From Ruminiclostridium cellulolyticum H10 (lineage in GTDB: Bacteria > Bacillota > Clostridia > Acetivibrionales > DSM-1351), in the NCBI RefSeq assembly GCF_000022065.1, contig NC_011898.1:2224501-2288500 (forward strand): a stretch of DNA of 64,000 bases, given 5' to 3'. The notes under the pieces are model-generated. The model was not told the origin of the DNA. It saw only the letters and a list, made by a program, of their open reading frames with translations, and did not search any database. Shown one piece after another: positions 44,034 to 51,547 of the stretch. The stretch's first letter is position 1; the number at the start of each line of letters is the position of its first letter. A program made the position numbers and the translations under genes.

Positions 44034-45029
44034 TCATGACAATAACCGGTAAATAGGTGTCATACCCGCATCTACAACCTCCTCCAGCGTACCGGGCCCA
44101 TTTCTGGAACTAAGTACTATGTACCTCTCAAATGCAGCTGATTTAATTAGAGAAAGCAGTTCTTCCCTCATTTTAAGCTCTGTTATGTTATATCCGTGTG
44201 CAGAAGCTATTATTTTAATACCCGAGTTCAGAACCTTTAGAATGGCTTCCTTGTCACCATGAGTTCCTATCTCGTCTGTAATTATTATTTCCGGCGACAT
44301 GCTTCTTAAAAGCATTTCCATACCCAAGGCTTTTGGGCAGCCATCCATTACATCAGTTCTATATCCTACGTCACTCTGAGGAACCCCCTTACAGCATGCA
44401 GCGATTTCAGACCTTTCATCAACTATCCCAACCTTCATACCACTAAAACCATATTCTGTCTCTCCACTGCTTAACATCCTGGATAAATCTCTTAGTATAG
44501 TGGTTTTACCGCATTGGGGCGGCCCGACGATAAGCGTGTTATATGTGTCGGAGTTGTTTTTGATTATGTATTTTATTATATGATTTGCACATCCCTTGAC
44601 CTCTCTTGCTATACGTATGTTTATCCCGTTAAAATCCTTTATATTTCTTATTTTTCCCTCCTGAAGCACAACCCTGCCGCTGAGTCCTATTCTGTGTCCT
44701 CCGCGCAAAGTAAGGTAACCTGATTTTATTTCATCCTGATATGCATAAATGGAATTTTCACTCATAAGTTCCAGTGTTTTGACTATCTCTTTCTGGTCCA
44801 CCATATATGCCTCGCTTAAAGACCTTGACAGGCGGCCGTTTTCAGCAACAAACCAGTCATTTCTTTTATAAAAAACCATTAAGGGCTTTCCTGCCCGCAA
44901 TCTTATTTCTTCCAGATTGTTGAGTTCATTAACGTTTATGTTTTGAATTACAGCCCTGATACCGGGAATGAGAAAAGGCAGTATTTCGCCCTTAATAGAT
45001 TTTGATTCAAAAAATTGTGCGGTAGTCAT
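44034..45029 (-). CDS. spoIIIAA: Stage III sporulation protein AA, ATPase
   Basis: A 331-aa AAA/secretion-type ATPase. Walker A is IVGPPQCGKTTILRDLSRML (about residues 167-186), preceded by the RGGHRIGLSGR basic patch. Walker B/E box is MLLRSMSPEIIITDEIGTHGD. It is thought to power the mother cell-to-forespore feeding channel. AAGGAGATGATTAACAT precedes the ATG. It heads spoIIIAA-AH, which should be SigE-controlled; I could not pick out a convincing SigE promoter. Confidence 0.95.
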   Translation of the reverse strand: MTTAQFFESKSIKGEILPFLIPGIRAVIQNINVNELNNLEEIRLRAGKPLMVFYKRNDWFVAENGRLSRSLSEAYMVDQKEIVKTLELMSENSIYAYQDEIKSGYLTLRGGHRIGLSGRVVLQEGKIRNIKDFNGINIRIAREVKGCANHIIKYIIKNNSDTYNTLIVGPPQCGKTTILRDLSRMLSSGETEYGFSGMKVGIVDERSEIAACCKGVPQSDVGYRTDVMDGCPKALGMEMLLRSMSPEIIITDEIGTHGDKEAILKVLNSGIKIIASAHGYNITELKMREELLSLIKSAAFERYIVLSSRNGPGTLEEVVDAGMTPIYRLLS

Positions 45030-45058
45030 ATGTTAATCATCTCCTTGCTTTTCTTTAG

Positions 45059-45078
45059 TTAACACACCCTTGTGTTAA
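45059..45078. repeat. Palindrome upstream of spoIIIAA
   Basis: TTAACAC-ACCCTT-GTGTTAA: perfect 7-bp arms, about 30-50 nt before the spoIIIAA start. Possible operator or leader hairpin. Confidence 0.45.
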
Positions 45079-45163
45079 GTACTGCTGAATGTCATATAAG
45101 AAATTTACTTATTTATATATATTAGGCTTTGTCCAACATTATGACAAAAATAAAAAAAGGTAT

Positions 45164-45208
45164 TAAAAAACCCAATAGAACCATCCACGGCTCTATCGGG
45201 TTTTTTTA
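45164..45208 (-). terminator. Terminator of the ABC/GntR operon
   Basis: AAACCC(G)ATAGA ... TCTAT(T)GGGTTTTTT with A and T runs on both sides; strong hairpin 22 nt after the permease stop. Confidence 0.85.
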
Positions 45209-45229
45209 TTTAATTTATTTAATTTTCTT

Positions 45230-46054
45230 TTATCTCAAGGAAACTTTTTTATTCATCATGCGGCCTGTCAGATAGAAGAGAACACATATCATTATTATAT
45301 CGAATATATATCCTCCCAGACCAATAACAATACTTGAAGGATTTTGGTTGTTTATGTTTTCTACTAAAAATCCAACCATATTTTGTGTAGTTAAAGAAAT
45401 ATCAAGGCTACCTGACAGATTGACGTTAACAGATAAAGGAATTATTATGGTAATTATAGTCTCTACTATTTGTAGTGCTACATTTGTAGCAAGAAACAGT
45501 AAAATTGATGCTCCTGCAGGACCCATGTTATGAAATTGGGGACGGTTTGCCAGGGTTATAGAAAAGTAAATCTGGCTCATCAAGTACAGTATCGATAAAC
45601 ATACCATAGGTATGATTAAATATATATAATTCCCCATACCATATCTTTCTATTTCATCCAGAACTGATGACCAAATTTCTCCATCTACTCCCAGTCCATA
45701 CAATGCTACATAGAAAGCTCCCAGGCAAATCAGAACACTCAGTATCATCCAAATAAATGATACGATTGCCTTTGAAATAAGATGAAGGTGCGGCTTTAAA
45801 GGTAAAGTAAAGCTCAAATATCCTTCATTTGAGTATAAGTTTTTATAGAATCTCATGCATATTACTACCAAAGTTACAACAAATACTGCAATTCCAACCA
45901 ATAATAGTAGTACTGAAGATGTTACCTTAAACCACCCCAACTCCAATTTTCCCGAAAGCAAAGACAAACCAGCCAAGACTGCTGTTATTGCATAAAAGAA
46001 AGGTATTATTCTTGATGTGTCTTTAACCTCATATTTTAATAATTTTCCTAACAT
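45230..46054 (-). CDS. ABC transporter permease, ABC-2 type
   Basis: A 274-aa protein with six or seven transmembrane helices (first about residues 18-38, last about 245-265) and little else. The substrate is unknown. Its start overlaps the end of the ATPase gene by 7 nt, so the two are co-translated. GAGGTGTTCAA precedes the ATG. With the YtrA-type regulator upstream this resembles the ytr/bce-like systems induced by cell-wall antibiotics, but a specific role is inference. Confidence 0.85.
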   Translation of the reverse strand: MLGKLLKYEVKDTSRIIPFFYAITAVLAGLSLLSGKLELGWFKVTSSVLLLLVGIAVFVVTLVVICMRFYKNLYSNEGYLSFTLPLKPHLHLISKAIVSFIWMILSVLICLGAFYVALYGLGVDGEIWSSVLDEIERYGMGNYIYLIIPMVCLSILYLMSQIYFSITLANRPQFHNMGPAGASILLFLATNVALQIVETIITIIIPLSVNVNLSGSLDISLTTQNMVGFLVENINNQNPSSIVIGLGGYIFDIIMICVLFYLTGRMMNKKVSLR

Positions 46055-46746
46055 TTGAACACCTCCTCAAAAAGCTCTTCTACGGATTTTCCGTTCGTCT
46101 GGCGGATATTATCAACTGTATCATTGATTAAAATTCTATTGTTTCCCACCATGATTACTCTGTCAAATATTCTTTCAACATCGTTTATCAGATGAGTTGA
46201 AAGAAGTACTACTGCGTCCTCAGAATAATTGTTCAGTATAATGTCTAGCATTGCTTTACGTGATGCGGGGTCGAGTCCTCCTAACGGTTCATCCAGCAAA
46301 TATACCTTTGCTTTTCTTGACATTACAAGAATCAGCTGAACTTTTTCCTGCATACCCTTTGACATGCTTTTAATCTTTTGATTTGGATCAAGCTTAAACT
46401 GAGAGAGCATTCTCTTGGCCTTCTCCCTGTCAAAGTCGGAATAAAAATCTTCAAAGAAGTCCAGAGCGTCCTTAGCTCTCAAGTTATCACCAAGGTATGT
46501 TTTTTCAGGTAAGTATGAAACAATGGATTTTGTATACTCGTCAGGTGCTTTTCCGTCAATAAGAACCTGTCCTTCATAATCCTTTATAAGACCTGCAATT
46601 ATTTTAATCATAGACGTTTTGCCACATCCGTTCGGCCCCAACAAACCAACTATCGTCCCACTTTCCAAGGAAAGAGACACATTTTCCAGGACCTTCTTGG
46701 AACCATACCTCTTATTCAGCGAGTTTATTTCTATTATGTTACTCAT
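46048..46746 (-). CDS. ABC transporter ATP-binding protein
   Basis: A 232-aa ATPase with Walker A GLLGPNGCGKTSMIKI, ABC signature SKGMQEKVQL (a variant of LSGGQ), Walker B KVYLLDEPLGGLDP and the switch His in LLSTHLINDVERI. AGGAGGGCTCGAAA precedes ATG 46746; the frame to 46767 runs into the regulator gene. It overlaps the GntR gene end by 8 nt and the permease start by 7 nt. Confidence 0.93.
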   Translation of the reverse strand: MSNIIEINSLNKRYGSKKVLENVSLSLESGTIVGLLGPNGCGKTSMIKIIAGLIKDYEGQVLIDGKAPDEYTKSIVSYLPEKTYLGDNLRAKDALDFFEDFYSDFDREKAKRMLSQFKLDPNQKIKSMSKGMQEKVQLILVMSRKAKVYLLDEPLGGLDPASRKAMLDIILNNYSEDAVVLLSTHLINDVERIFDRVIMVGNNRILINDTVDNIRQTNGKSVEELFEEVFKC

Positions 46747-47128
46747 TTTCGAGCCCTCCTTTTTCAATATCAGATAATCTACTCGATACTACATATATTA
46801 TTTCTTCTTCCTTATAACCCAGCTTTTTCATCAGGTTGTAATAACTTATGGTGTATTCCTCTGCCATTTCATCACGAGCTTTCTTTATTTTTGCTCCATC
46901 TTGAGAAACAAACCTTCCTGCAGTTCTTTCAGTATACAGCAGTCCTTCCCTTTCAAGTTCCGACAAAGCCTTCTGCATAGTATTGGGATTCACAGAAAAC
47001 TCTACAGCCAATTCCCTGACAGATTGCAGTCTTTGACCCGCTTCCCAGACCCCTGAAACAATTTTAAGCTTGACTTCATTCATTATTTGAATATATATTG
47101 GAACATTGGATGTAAAATCATTTGCCAT
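46739..47128 (-). CDS. GntR-family regulator, YtrA subfamily
   Basis: A 129-aa protein with the GntR winged helix (IQIMNEVKLKIVSGVWEAGQ, VRELAVEFSVNPNTMQKALS, ELEREGLLYTERTAGRFVSQ) and only a short dimerisation helix, which defines the YtrA subfamily. These regulate adjacent ABC transporters. It is second in the operon after the lipoprotein gene. The perfect palindrome at 47575-47612 ahead of the operon is the likely operator. Confidence 0.92.
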   Translation of the reverse strand: MANDFTSNVPIYIQIMNEVKLKIVSGVWEAGQRLQSVRELAVEFSVNPNTMQKALSELEREGLLYTERTAGRFVSQDGAKIKKARDEMAEEYTISYYNLMKKLGYKEEEIIYVVSSRLSDIEKGGLENE

Positions 47129-47148
47129 CAGACCACCTCCCTCTGCAG

Positions 47149-47556
47149 TTATTTATTATTTTCTTCATTTGCCTCTCCCCATGTTATTTTATAGCTACCC
47201 TTGTGTTTTTCACCCCTGACCGTAATATTGTAAACACCTTCTTTATCAATTGTCACCACAAAGGAAGATGTAGGTAAATTCTTTCCATTATAGATTTTAT
47301 TCTTCTTATCATCGGTAACTGATAGATCGAGGTTTCCTTCCTTTGAAACAATTTTTGCGTGAACATCAATGGGTTTGCCTTTCTTAACACGTACCTGAGT
47401 GGTTCTTGTCCCGTTAAACTTGGCGTAGCTCATGTACATTTGACTTGAAGTATTGATTTGAACCGACCGTGTGCTGCTGTAATTTCCGTATGTACATCCC
47501 GGCAATATGACTGCGGCAAGGATAAGGAATAATAAAATCAATTTTCTATTTGTCAT
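47149..47556 (-). CDS. Lipoprotein, unknown function
   Basis: A 135-aa lipoprotein: N-terminal signal with lipobox LPGC (Cys about residue 21), then an all-beta domain with KKGKPIDVHAKIVSKEGNLD and a C-terminal KGSYKITWGEANE. It begins 19 nt after the palindrome and 20 nt before the GntR gene, so it is the first gene of the GntR-ABC operon. The topology suggests an extracellular sensor or ligand-binding partner for the transporter, which is inference. Confidence 0.82.
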   Translation of the reverse strand: MTNRKLILLFLILAAVILPGCTYGNYSSTRSVQINTSSQMYMSYAKFNGTRTTQVRVKKGKPIDVHAKIVSKEGNLDLSVTDDKKNKIYNGKNLPTSSFVVTIDKEGVYNITVRGEKHKGSYKITWGEANEENNK

Positions 47557-47574
47557 AAATCTTTCTCCTTCAAG

Positions 47575-47612
47575 TTGTATTATTGTATTAAGTGCTTAAT
47601 ACAATAATACAA
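47575..47612. promoter_or_regulatory. Perfect 38-bp palindrome, probable GntR/YtrA operator
   Basis: TTGTATTATTGTATTAAG, central TG, then CTTAATACAATAATACAA: 18-bp arms with no mismatch. Each arm is itself a tandem TTGTATTA repeat, so the site could hold two dimers. It ends 18 nt before the lipoprotein start codon, in the promoter/leader of the lipoprotein-GntR-ABC operon. YtrA-type regulators bind such AT-rich repeats with GTATTA-like halves. Confidence 0.7.
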
Positions 47613-47723
47613 TCCAAACAAATTAATGTCAATAGATTTTTATTAAAAAATCCATGTCGGAGTAATATCACAACACGGATTCTATAATTTATTTTCTGAA
47701 TAAACGTATCTGCTATATAGGTT

Positions 47724-47759
47724 AAAAAAGCTGCCAACATGTTATGTTGACAGCTTTTA
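47724..47759 (-). terminator. Terminator downstream of the CD1247-like gene
   Basis: AAAAGCTG(T)CAACA ... TGTTG(G)CAGCTTTTTT on the minus strand, 8 nt after the stop codon. Confidence 0.85.
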
Positions 47760-47767
47760 ATTACAAA

Positions 47768-48172
47768 TTATTCTTCGTCATGATCATGTCCGCAGTCACA
47801 ACCACATTCACAATCCCATTCCAGTTCTATCTTTTCATGGCAATGGGGACACTCGATAGATTCGGCATCTTCATCAATCATTTCAAGATCAACGTCGATT
47901 TTTTCGCCACAGTTAGGGCACTCAATTTCTTCAAACTCAATGTCGTCCTCATCATAAATAAGCTTTTCAATCTCTGCGAGATCCTCATCTATGCTGTCTA
48001 CCTGCTCACCTAGATCATCCTGAATTTCCTCAATATCTTCAATTGCAAGTGAAATGTCATCCAGAACATCGATTATAGCATTTAACAGCTTTCCTTCATT
48101 GGTTGAATCATTAATATTCATACCCTCTGCCAAACCTTTAATGAATGCTACACGTTCGCTAATATAGCTCAT
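47768..48172 (-). CDS. Acidic zinc-ribbon protein (CD1247 N-terminal domain family)
   Basis: A 134-aa very acidic protein. The N-terminal ~70 residues (MSYISERVAFIKGLAEGMNI then a helical acidic stretch) match the CD1247-type domain found downstream of efp in clostridia. Two CxxC pairs follow, ECPNCGEK and ECPHCHEK, and the tail is CECGCDCGHDHDEE, a dense Cys/His cluster likely to bind metal. It is 32 nt downstream of efp. The N-terminal domain family name is recalled from databases; function is unknown. Confidence 0.8.
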   Translation of the reverse strand: MSYISERVAFIKGLAEGMNINDSTNEGKLLNAIIDVLDDISLAIEDIEEIQDDLGEQVDSIDEDLAEIEKLIYDEDDIEFEEIECPNCGEKIDVDLEMIDEDAESIECPHCHEKIELEWDCECGCDCGHDHDEE

Positions 48173-48204
48173 ATTTACCTCCTCATTACCACTTTGGTAT
48201 TTTA

Positions 48205-48765
48205 TTATTTAACTCTTTCCATATATTCATTTGTTCTTGTATCAATTCTTATTATATCTCCAGTGTTAACAAAAAGGGGCACTTTTATAACATAACCTGT
48301 TTCAACTGTAGCAGGTTTCGTTGCACCGGTAGCAGTATCACCCTTGAAACCTGGGTCTGTCTCTGTTACCTCAAGTTCTACAAATGTTGGAGGTTCGATA
48401 CCGAAAACATTTCCTTTATGTGAAAGAATCTTTACAATATCATTTTCCTTAACAAGATCAAGAGTATTGCCAATTGTTTCCTTGTTTATAGGAAGCTGCT
48501 CATAGGACTCAACATCCATAAAGTAATATAAATCTCCATCATTATATAAATACTGCATATCTTTTCTTTCGATATGAGCTTTTGGCATTTTGTCTGTAGG
48601 GTTGAAAGTTCTTTCAACTGTTGCACCTGTTATTATGTTCTTTAACTTTGTTCTTACGAACGCAGCTCCTTTTCCCGGCTTTACATGTTGGAATTCAACT
48701 ACCTGAAATATATTATTATCCAATTCAAATGTTACGCCATTTTTAAAATCACCAGCTACTATCAT
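48205..48765 (-). CDS. efp: Elongation factor P
   Basis: A 186-aa three-domain translation factor that relieves stalling at polyproline. The beta-loop is [13 protein letters not shown] with Lys at the tip (about residue 32), the position modified in many species. The C-terminal OB ends [20 protein letters not shown], the EF-P signature. No epmA/epmB or ymfI-like modification gene is adjacent. GGAGGTAAGGT precedes the ATG. Confidence 0.96.
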   Translation of the reverse strand: MIVAGDFKNGVTFELDNNIFQVVEFQHVKPGKGAAFVRTKLKNIITGATVERTFNPTDKMPKAHIERKDMQYLYNDGDLYYFMDVESYEQLPINKETIGNTLDLVKENDIVKILSHKGNVFGIEPPTFVELEVTETDPGFKGDTATGATKPATVETGYVIKVPLFVNTGDIIRIDTRTNEYMERVK

Positions 48766-48893
48766 ACCTTACCTCCATAATATAAAAATGCATAAAAATT
48801 ATTTTAGCTTTAATACTATCCTAGTTTATATTAAATTAATTTTCCCTATAAGGCAAGAAAAATTTTCAATTTAACGATAAAAGTCGATAAATA

Positions 48894-48916
48894 CACCGAA
48901 AAAGTCCAATTTCGGA
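48894..48916 (-). terminator. Weak terminator after pepP
   Basis: GTCC-GAAATT-GGAC followed by TTTTT, or the alternative CCGAAA/TTTCGG pairing, right after the pepP stop. The short stem limits confidence. Confidence 0.4.
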
Positions 48917-48918
48917 CG

Positions 48919-50004
48919 TTATAATATAATTAAATCCTTTTGGGAACGAGTCAAAACAAGAGGGTTGTCATCTCTGATTATTATGGTATCTTCAATTCTT
49001 ACTCCTCCAAGACCCTCAACATAAATACCCGGTTCTACGGTAACTGCCATGTTATTTTTCAATATTTTATCTCCGCTTGGGGAAAGTCGTGGATTTTCAT
49101 GTATCTCAAGGCCTAAACCGTGGCCGAGTCCATGTCCGAATTTACCCTCAAATCCCTTGCCATAAATTATATCCCTACCTATTTTGTCGACTTCTCTTCC
49201 CGTTTTGCCTTGTATAGCACCTCTCACTGAAGATAACTGTGCCTCTAAAACTATATTGTAAATATCTACCATTTTTTTATCCGGCTGTCCAAGAAAAACC
49301 GTTCTTGTTATATCGGAGCAGTAATGGTTATATAATGCACCAAAATCCATTGTTATTGTGTCACCAATCTCCAACTTCTTTTCAGAAGCAACTCCGTGAG
49401 GCATGGATGATCTCAGTCCCGATGCAACAATTGTTTCAAAGGAAGCTCCTGATGCCCCTAATTTCTTCATTTTATATTCCAATTCTGCAGCAACATCCAA
49501 CTCCGTTATACCAGGTTTTATAATGCCAAGCACATGTGTAAATGCACCGTCTGCAATCTCAACCGCCTTGGTTATTGTTTCTATTTCATACTGATCCTTT
49601 ATACTTCTCAGACTTTCAACAACAGAGCCAATTCCTTCCATTTCAATATCCCGGAATTTGCAGCTAAAGCTTTTGTATTCGGAATAAGTCAGGCTTTTGT
49701 CTTCAAATCCCAGATTTTTAATACCTTCGGAGTCTAATATTTCTAGGATAGTATCTTTTATATCAGGCTTATGCTCAACTATTTCAAACAGAGGAGCCTG
49801 TACCGCTGATTGTTCAACATATCTGAAATCAGTCAGAAGATATGCTTTTTTACTAGTAATTACTAGGTTTGCTGACGTACCTGAGAAACCGGAAAGATAC
49901 ATATAGTTTTCTCTTTTTGTAATCAAAGCACCATCCTGACCCAATTTTTTCAATTCTTCTCTGAATGTATTCAATCTATTTGATAATATTTCTTTTTCAA
50001 CCAT
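48919..50004 (-). CDS. pepP: Xaa-Pro aminopeptidase (M24B)
   Basis: A 361-aa metallopeptidase removing N-terminal residues before proline. The creatinase-like N-terminal domain is about 1-130. The pita-bread catalytic domain has Asp ligands in TMDFGALYNHYCSDITRTVF, His in GHGLGHGLGLEIHE, and Glu ligands in TVEPGIYVEGLGGVRIED. GGAGGCAAGTATAA precedes the ATG. The aroQ-pepP-efp order is conserved in Firmicutes. Confidence 0.93.
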   Translation of the reverse strand: MVEKEILSNRLNTFREELKKLGQDGALITKRENYMYLSGFSGTSANLVITSKKAYLLTDFRYVEQSAVQAPLFEIVEHKPDIKDTILEILDSEGIKNLGFEDKSLTYSEYKSFSCKFRDIEMEGIGSVVESLRSIKDQYEIETITKAVEIADGAFTHVLGIIKPGITELDVAAELEYKMKKLGASGASFETIVASGLRSSMPHGVASEKKLEIGDTITMDFGALYNHYCSDITRTVFLGQPDKKMVDIYNIVLEAQLSSVRGAIQGKTGREVDKIGRDIIYGKGFEGKFGHGLGHGLGLEIHENPRLSPSGDKILKNNMAVTVEPGIYVEGLGGVRIEDTIIIRDDNPLVLTRSQKDLIIL

Positions 50005-50055
50005 TTATACTTGCCTCCATAAATCCCTAATATAAAATATAAAATCTATATACTT

Positions 50056-50484
50056 TTACAGGTTTACTGCTGCATGAAGTGCCAAAATGTAGCTCATTTT
50101 ACCGAATCCGCATATCTGTCCTACACAAACAGGTGCTATCATAGATGTATGCCTGAATTCTTCCCTGCTATGTATATTTGAAAGGTGTATCTCTATCGTA
50201 GGTATTTCTATTGCCTTTATGGCATCTCTTATTGCTATACTGTAATGCGTATATGCTCCCGCATTTATTATTACGACATCGTATACACCACGTGCTGCAT
50301 GAAGTTTGTCTATTATCTCTCCTTCATGATTTGATTGCACAAAATCCGTTTCAAGTCTCAGCTCCTGCGATACCGTAGTTACTTCTTTTGCAATATCCAG
50401 TAGTGTTTCACTTCCGTAAACAGCTTTTTCCCTGATACCTAACATATTCAGATTAGGTCCGTTTATAACGAGTACCTTTTTCAT
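50056..50484 (-). CDS. aroQ: 3-dehydroquinate dehydratase, type II
   Basis: A 142-aa enzyme of the shikimate pathway converting 3-dehydroquinate to 3-dehydroshikimate. The start MKKVLVINGPNLNMLGIRE, the catalytic Tyr in KAVYGSETL, NAGAYTHYSIAIRDAI and the HLSNIHSREEFRHTS block with the catalytic His all fit. ATG 50484 follows GGAGGTTAAAA; the longer frame to 50574 runs into the repeat element upstream and is rejected. Confidence 0.95.
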   Translation of the reverse strand: MKKVLVINGPNLNMLGIREKAVYGSETLLDIAKEVTTVSQELRLETDFVQSNHEGEIIDKLHAARGVYDVVIINAGAYTHYSIAIRDAIKAIEIPTIEIHLSNIHSREEFRHTSMIAPVCVGQICGFGKMSYILALHAAVNL

Positions 50485-50513
50485 TTTTAACCTCCATTTT
50501 TTATCTAATGAAC

Positions 50514-50643
50514 TGTTGCAAAACAGAAAGTTCTTCTTTTTTAGCAAAGGTACTACCGTATAAAATCGTATCAATGATTGCTTCTATTGATACAATTTAT
50601 ACTCTCGTACAGTTTAAAATAAATATAAATTAATTTTGCGACA
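50514..50643. repeat. MITE-like nested inverted-repeat element
   Basis: A 130-bp segment with ends TGTTGCAAAA and TTTTGCGACA (one G-T mismatch). Inside it are nested complementary arms: GTAC/GTAC, GTATAAA/TTTATAC and GTATCAAT/ATTGATAC around a 10-nt loop (50550-50610). The outer ends match the hairpin at 53917-53947. It sits in the aroQ leader, so any transcript would fold strongly. It could be a miniature transposable element, a repeat-derived RNA structure or a terminator-like element for the upstream gene. Confidence 0.55.
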
Positions 50644-50661
50644 CTCCCTTATATGCCTACT

Positions 50662-51528
50662 TTAGAATAAGTTTTGATTTTCCAGTATGCCATAATAGAT
50701 ATCTTTCATTTCTGAGGCATCCTCGGCCATCATGCCTCTTGATTCGCAGATAATAACAGGCTCCATTTGTCTGTTCACCAGTACAGGTGCAAGATGCTCA
50801 AATTCAGGCCCAAACTGCTTGTCTGCAAAATTCCAGTGCTTTTTTTCTCCTCCTTTGGAAAACTCTATCCGGCTGAAATGGCAATGGATTCTTTTAGCCC
50901 TTTCCTTACCTATCGAGTTTTCTATATAATCAATGACCTTTTCAAAGTCTTCCTGAGAATTCAGCATTCCAAGACCCCTTGCATGAATATGTCCAAAATC
51001 GATAGTAGGTATCAACCTTTCATCATTTTTACACATTTCCATTATTTCTTCGAGTGTTCCCAGTTGGTTATGCTTTCCTAAAACCTCAGGGCAGATGCTG
51101 ATATCACCAAAACCCGCAGCATCAGACATTTGCAGAGTTTCTTTAAGAACCTGTATTGCCAATTCAAGAGATTTTTCCCGGCCTAATTTACTGGTAGATC
51201 CTGTATGAACCACTATTCTCTTTGCACCCATCCATTTTGCAACCTGCAAGGTTTCCATAATGTATCTTTTAGAATTTTCTCTTTTATCCTCTTCCTCACT
51301 TGACATGTTTATATAATACGGAGCATGGATGCTGACAGAAATGTTGTTACTTTCTGCCTGTTGGCCTATTTCTCTGGCAGTTGCCTCTCCAACCTTTACT
51401 CCTTTTGTACAGGAGTACTCATATGCATTCAGGCCTTTAGACGCAAGCCATGCCGGCATTTGTACCGAGGACTTGAATCCCTCTTCATAGAAGCTGTCCG
51501 AATTTCCTGATGGTCCGAATCTTATCAT
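50662..51528 (-). CDS. Endonuclease IV-like TIM-barrel protein
   Basis: A 288-aa sugar phosphate isomerase/AP endonuclease-fold protein. Likely metal ligands are His in SIHAPYY and VVHTGSTSK, Glu in ICPEVLGKHN, Asp/His in IDFGHIHARG and His in RIHCHFSRIEF, and Glu in VIICESRG near the end. These match the Nfo ligand pattern, so AP-site cleavage is plausible, but it is divergent from classical endonuclease IV (about 280 aa) and other roles are possible. ATG 51528 follows AGGAGAAAAGAC. It lies 19 nt after the M18 peptidase stop. Confidence 0.82.
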   Translation of the reverse strand: MIRFGPSGNSDSFYEEGFKSSVQMPAWLASKGLNAYEYSCTKGVKVGEATAREIGQQAESNNISVSIHAPYYINMSSEEEDKRENSKRYIMETLQVAKWMGAKRIVVHTGSTSKLGREKSLELAIQVLKETLQMSDAAGFGDISICPEVLGKHNQLGTLEEIMEMCKNDERLIPTIDFGHIHARGLGMLNSQEDFEKVIDYIENSIGKERAKRIHCHFSRIEFSKGGEKKHWNFADKQFGPEFEHLAPVLVNRQMEPVIICESRGMMAEDASEMKDIYYGILENQNLF

Positions 51529-51547
51529 GTCTTTTCTCCTAATAACG

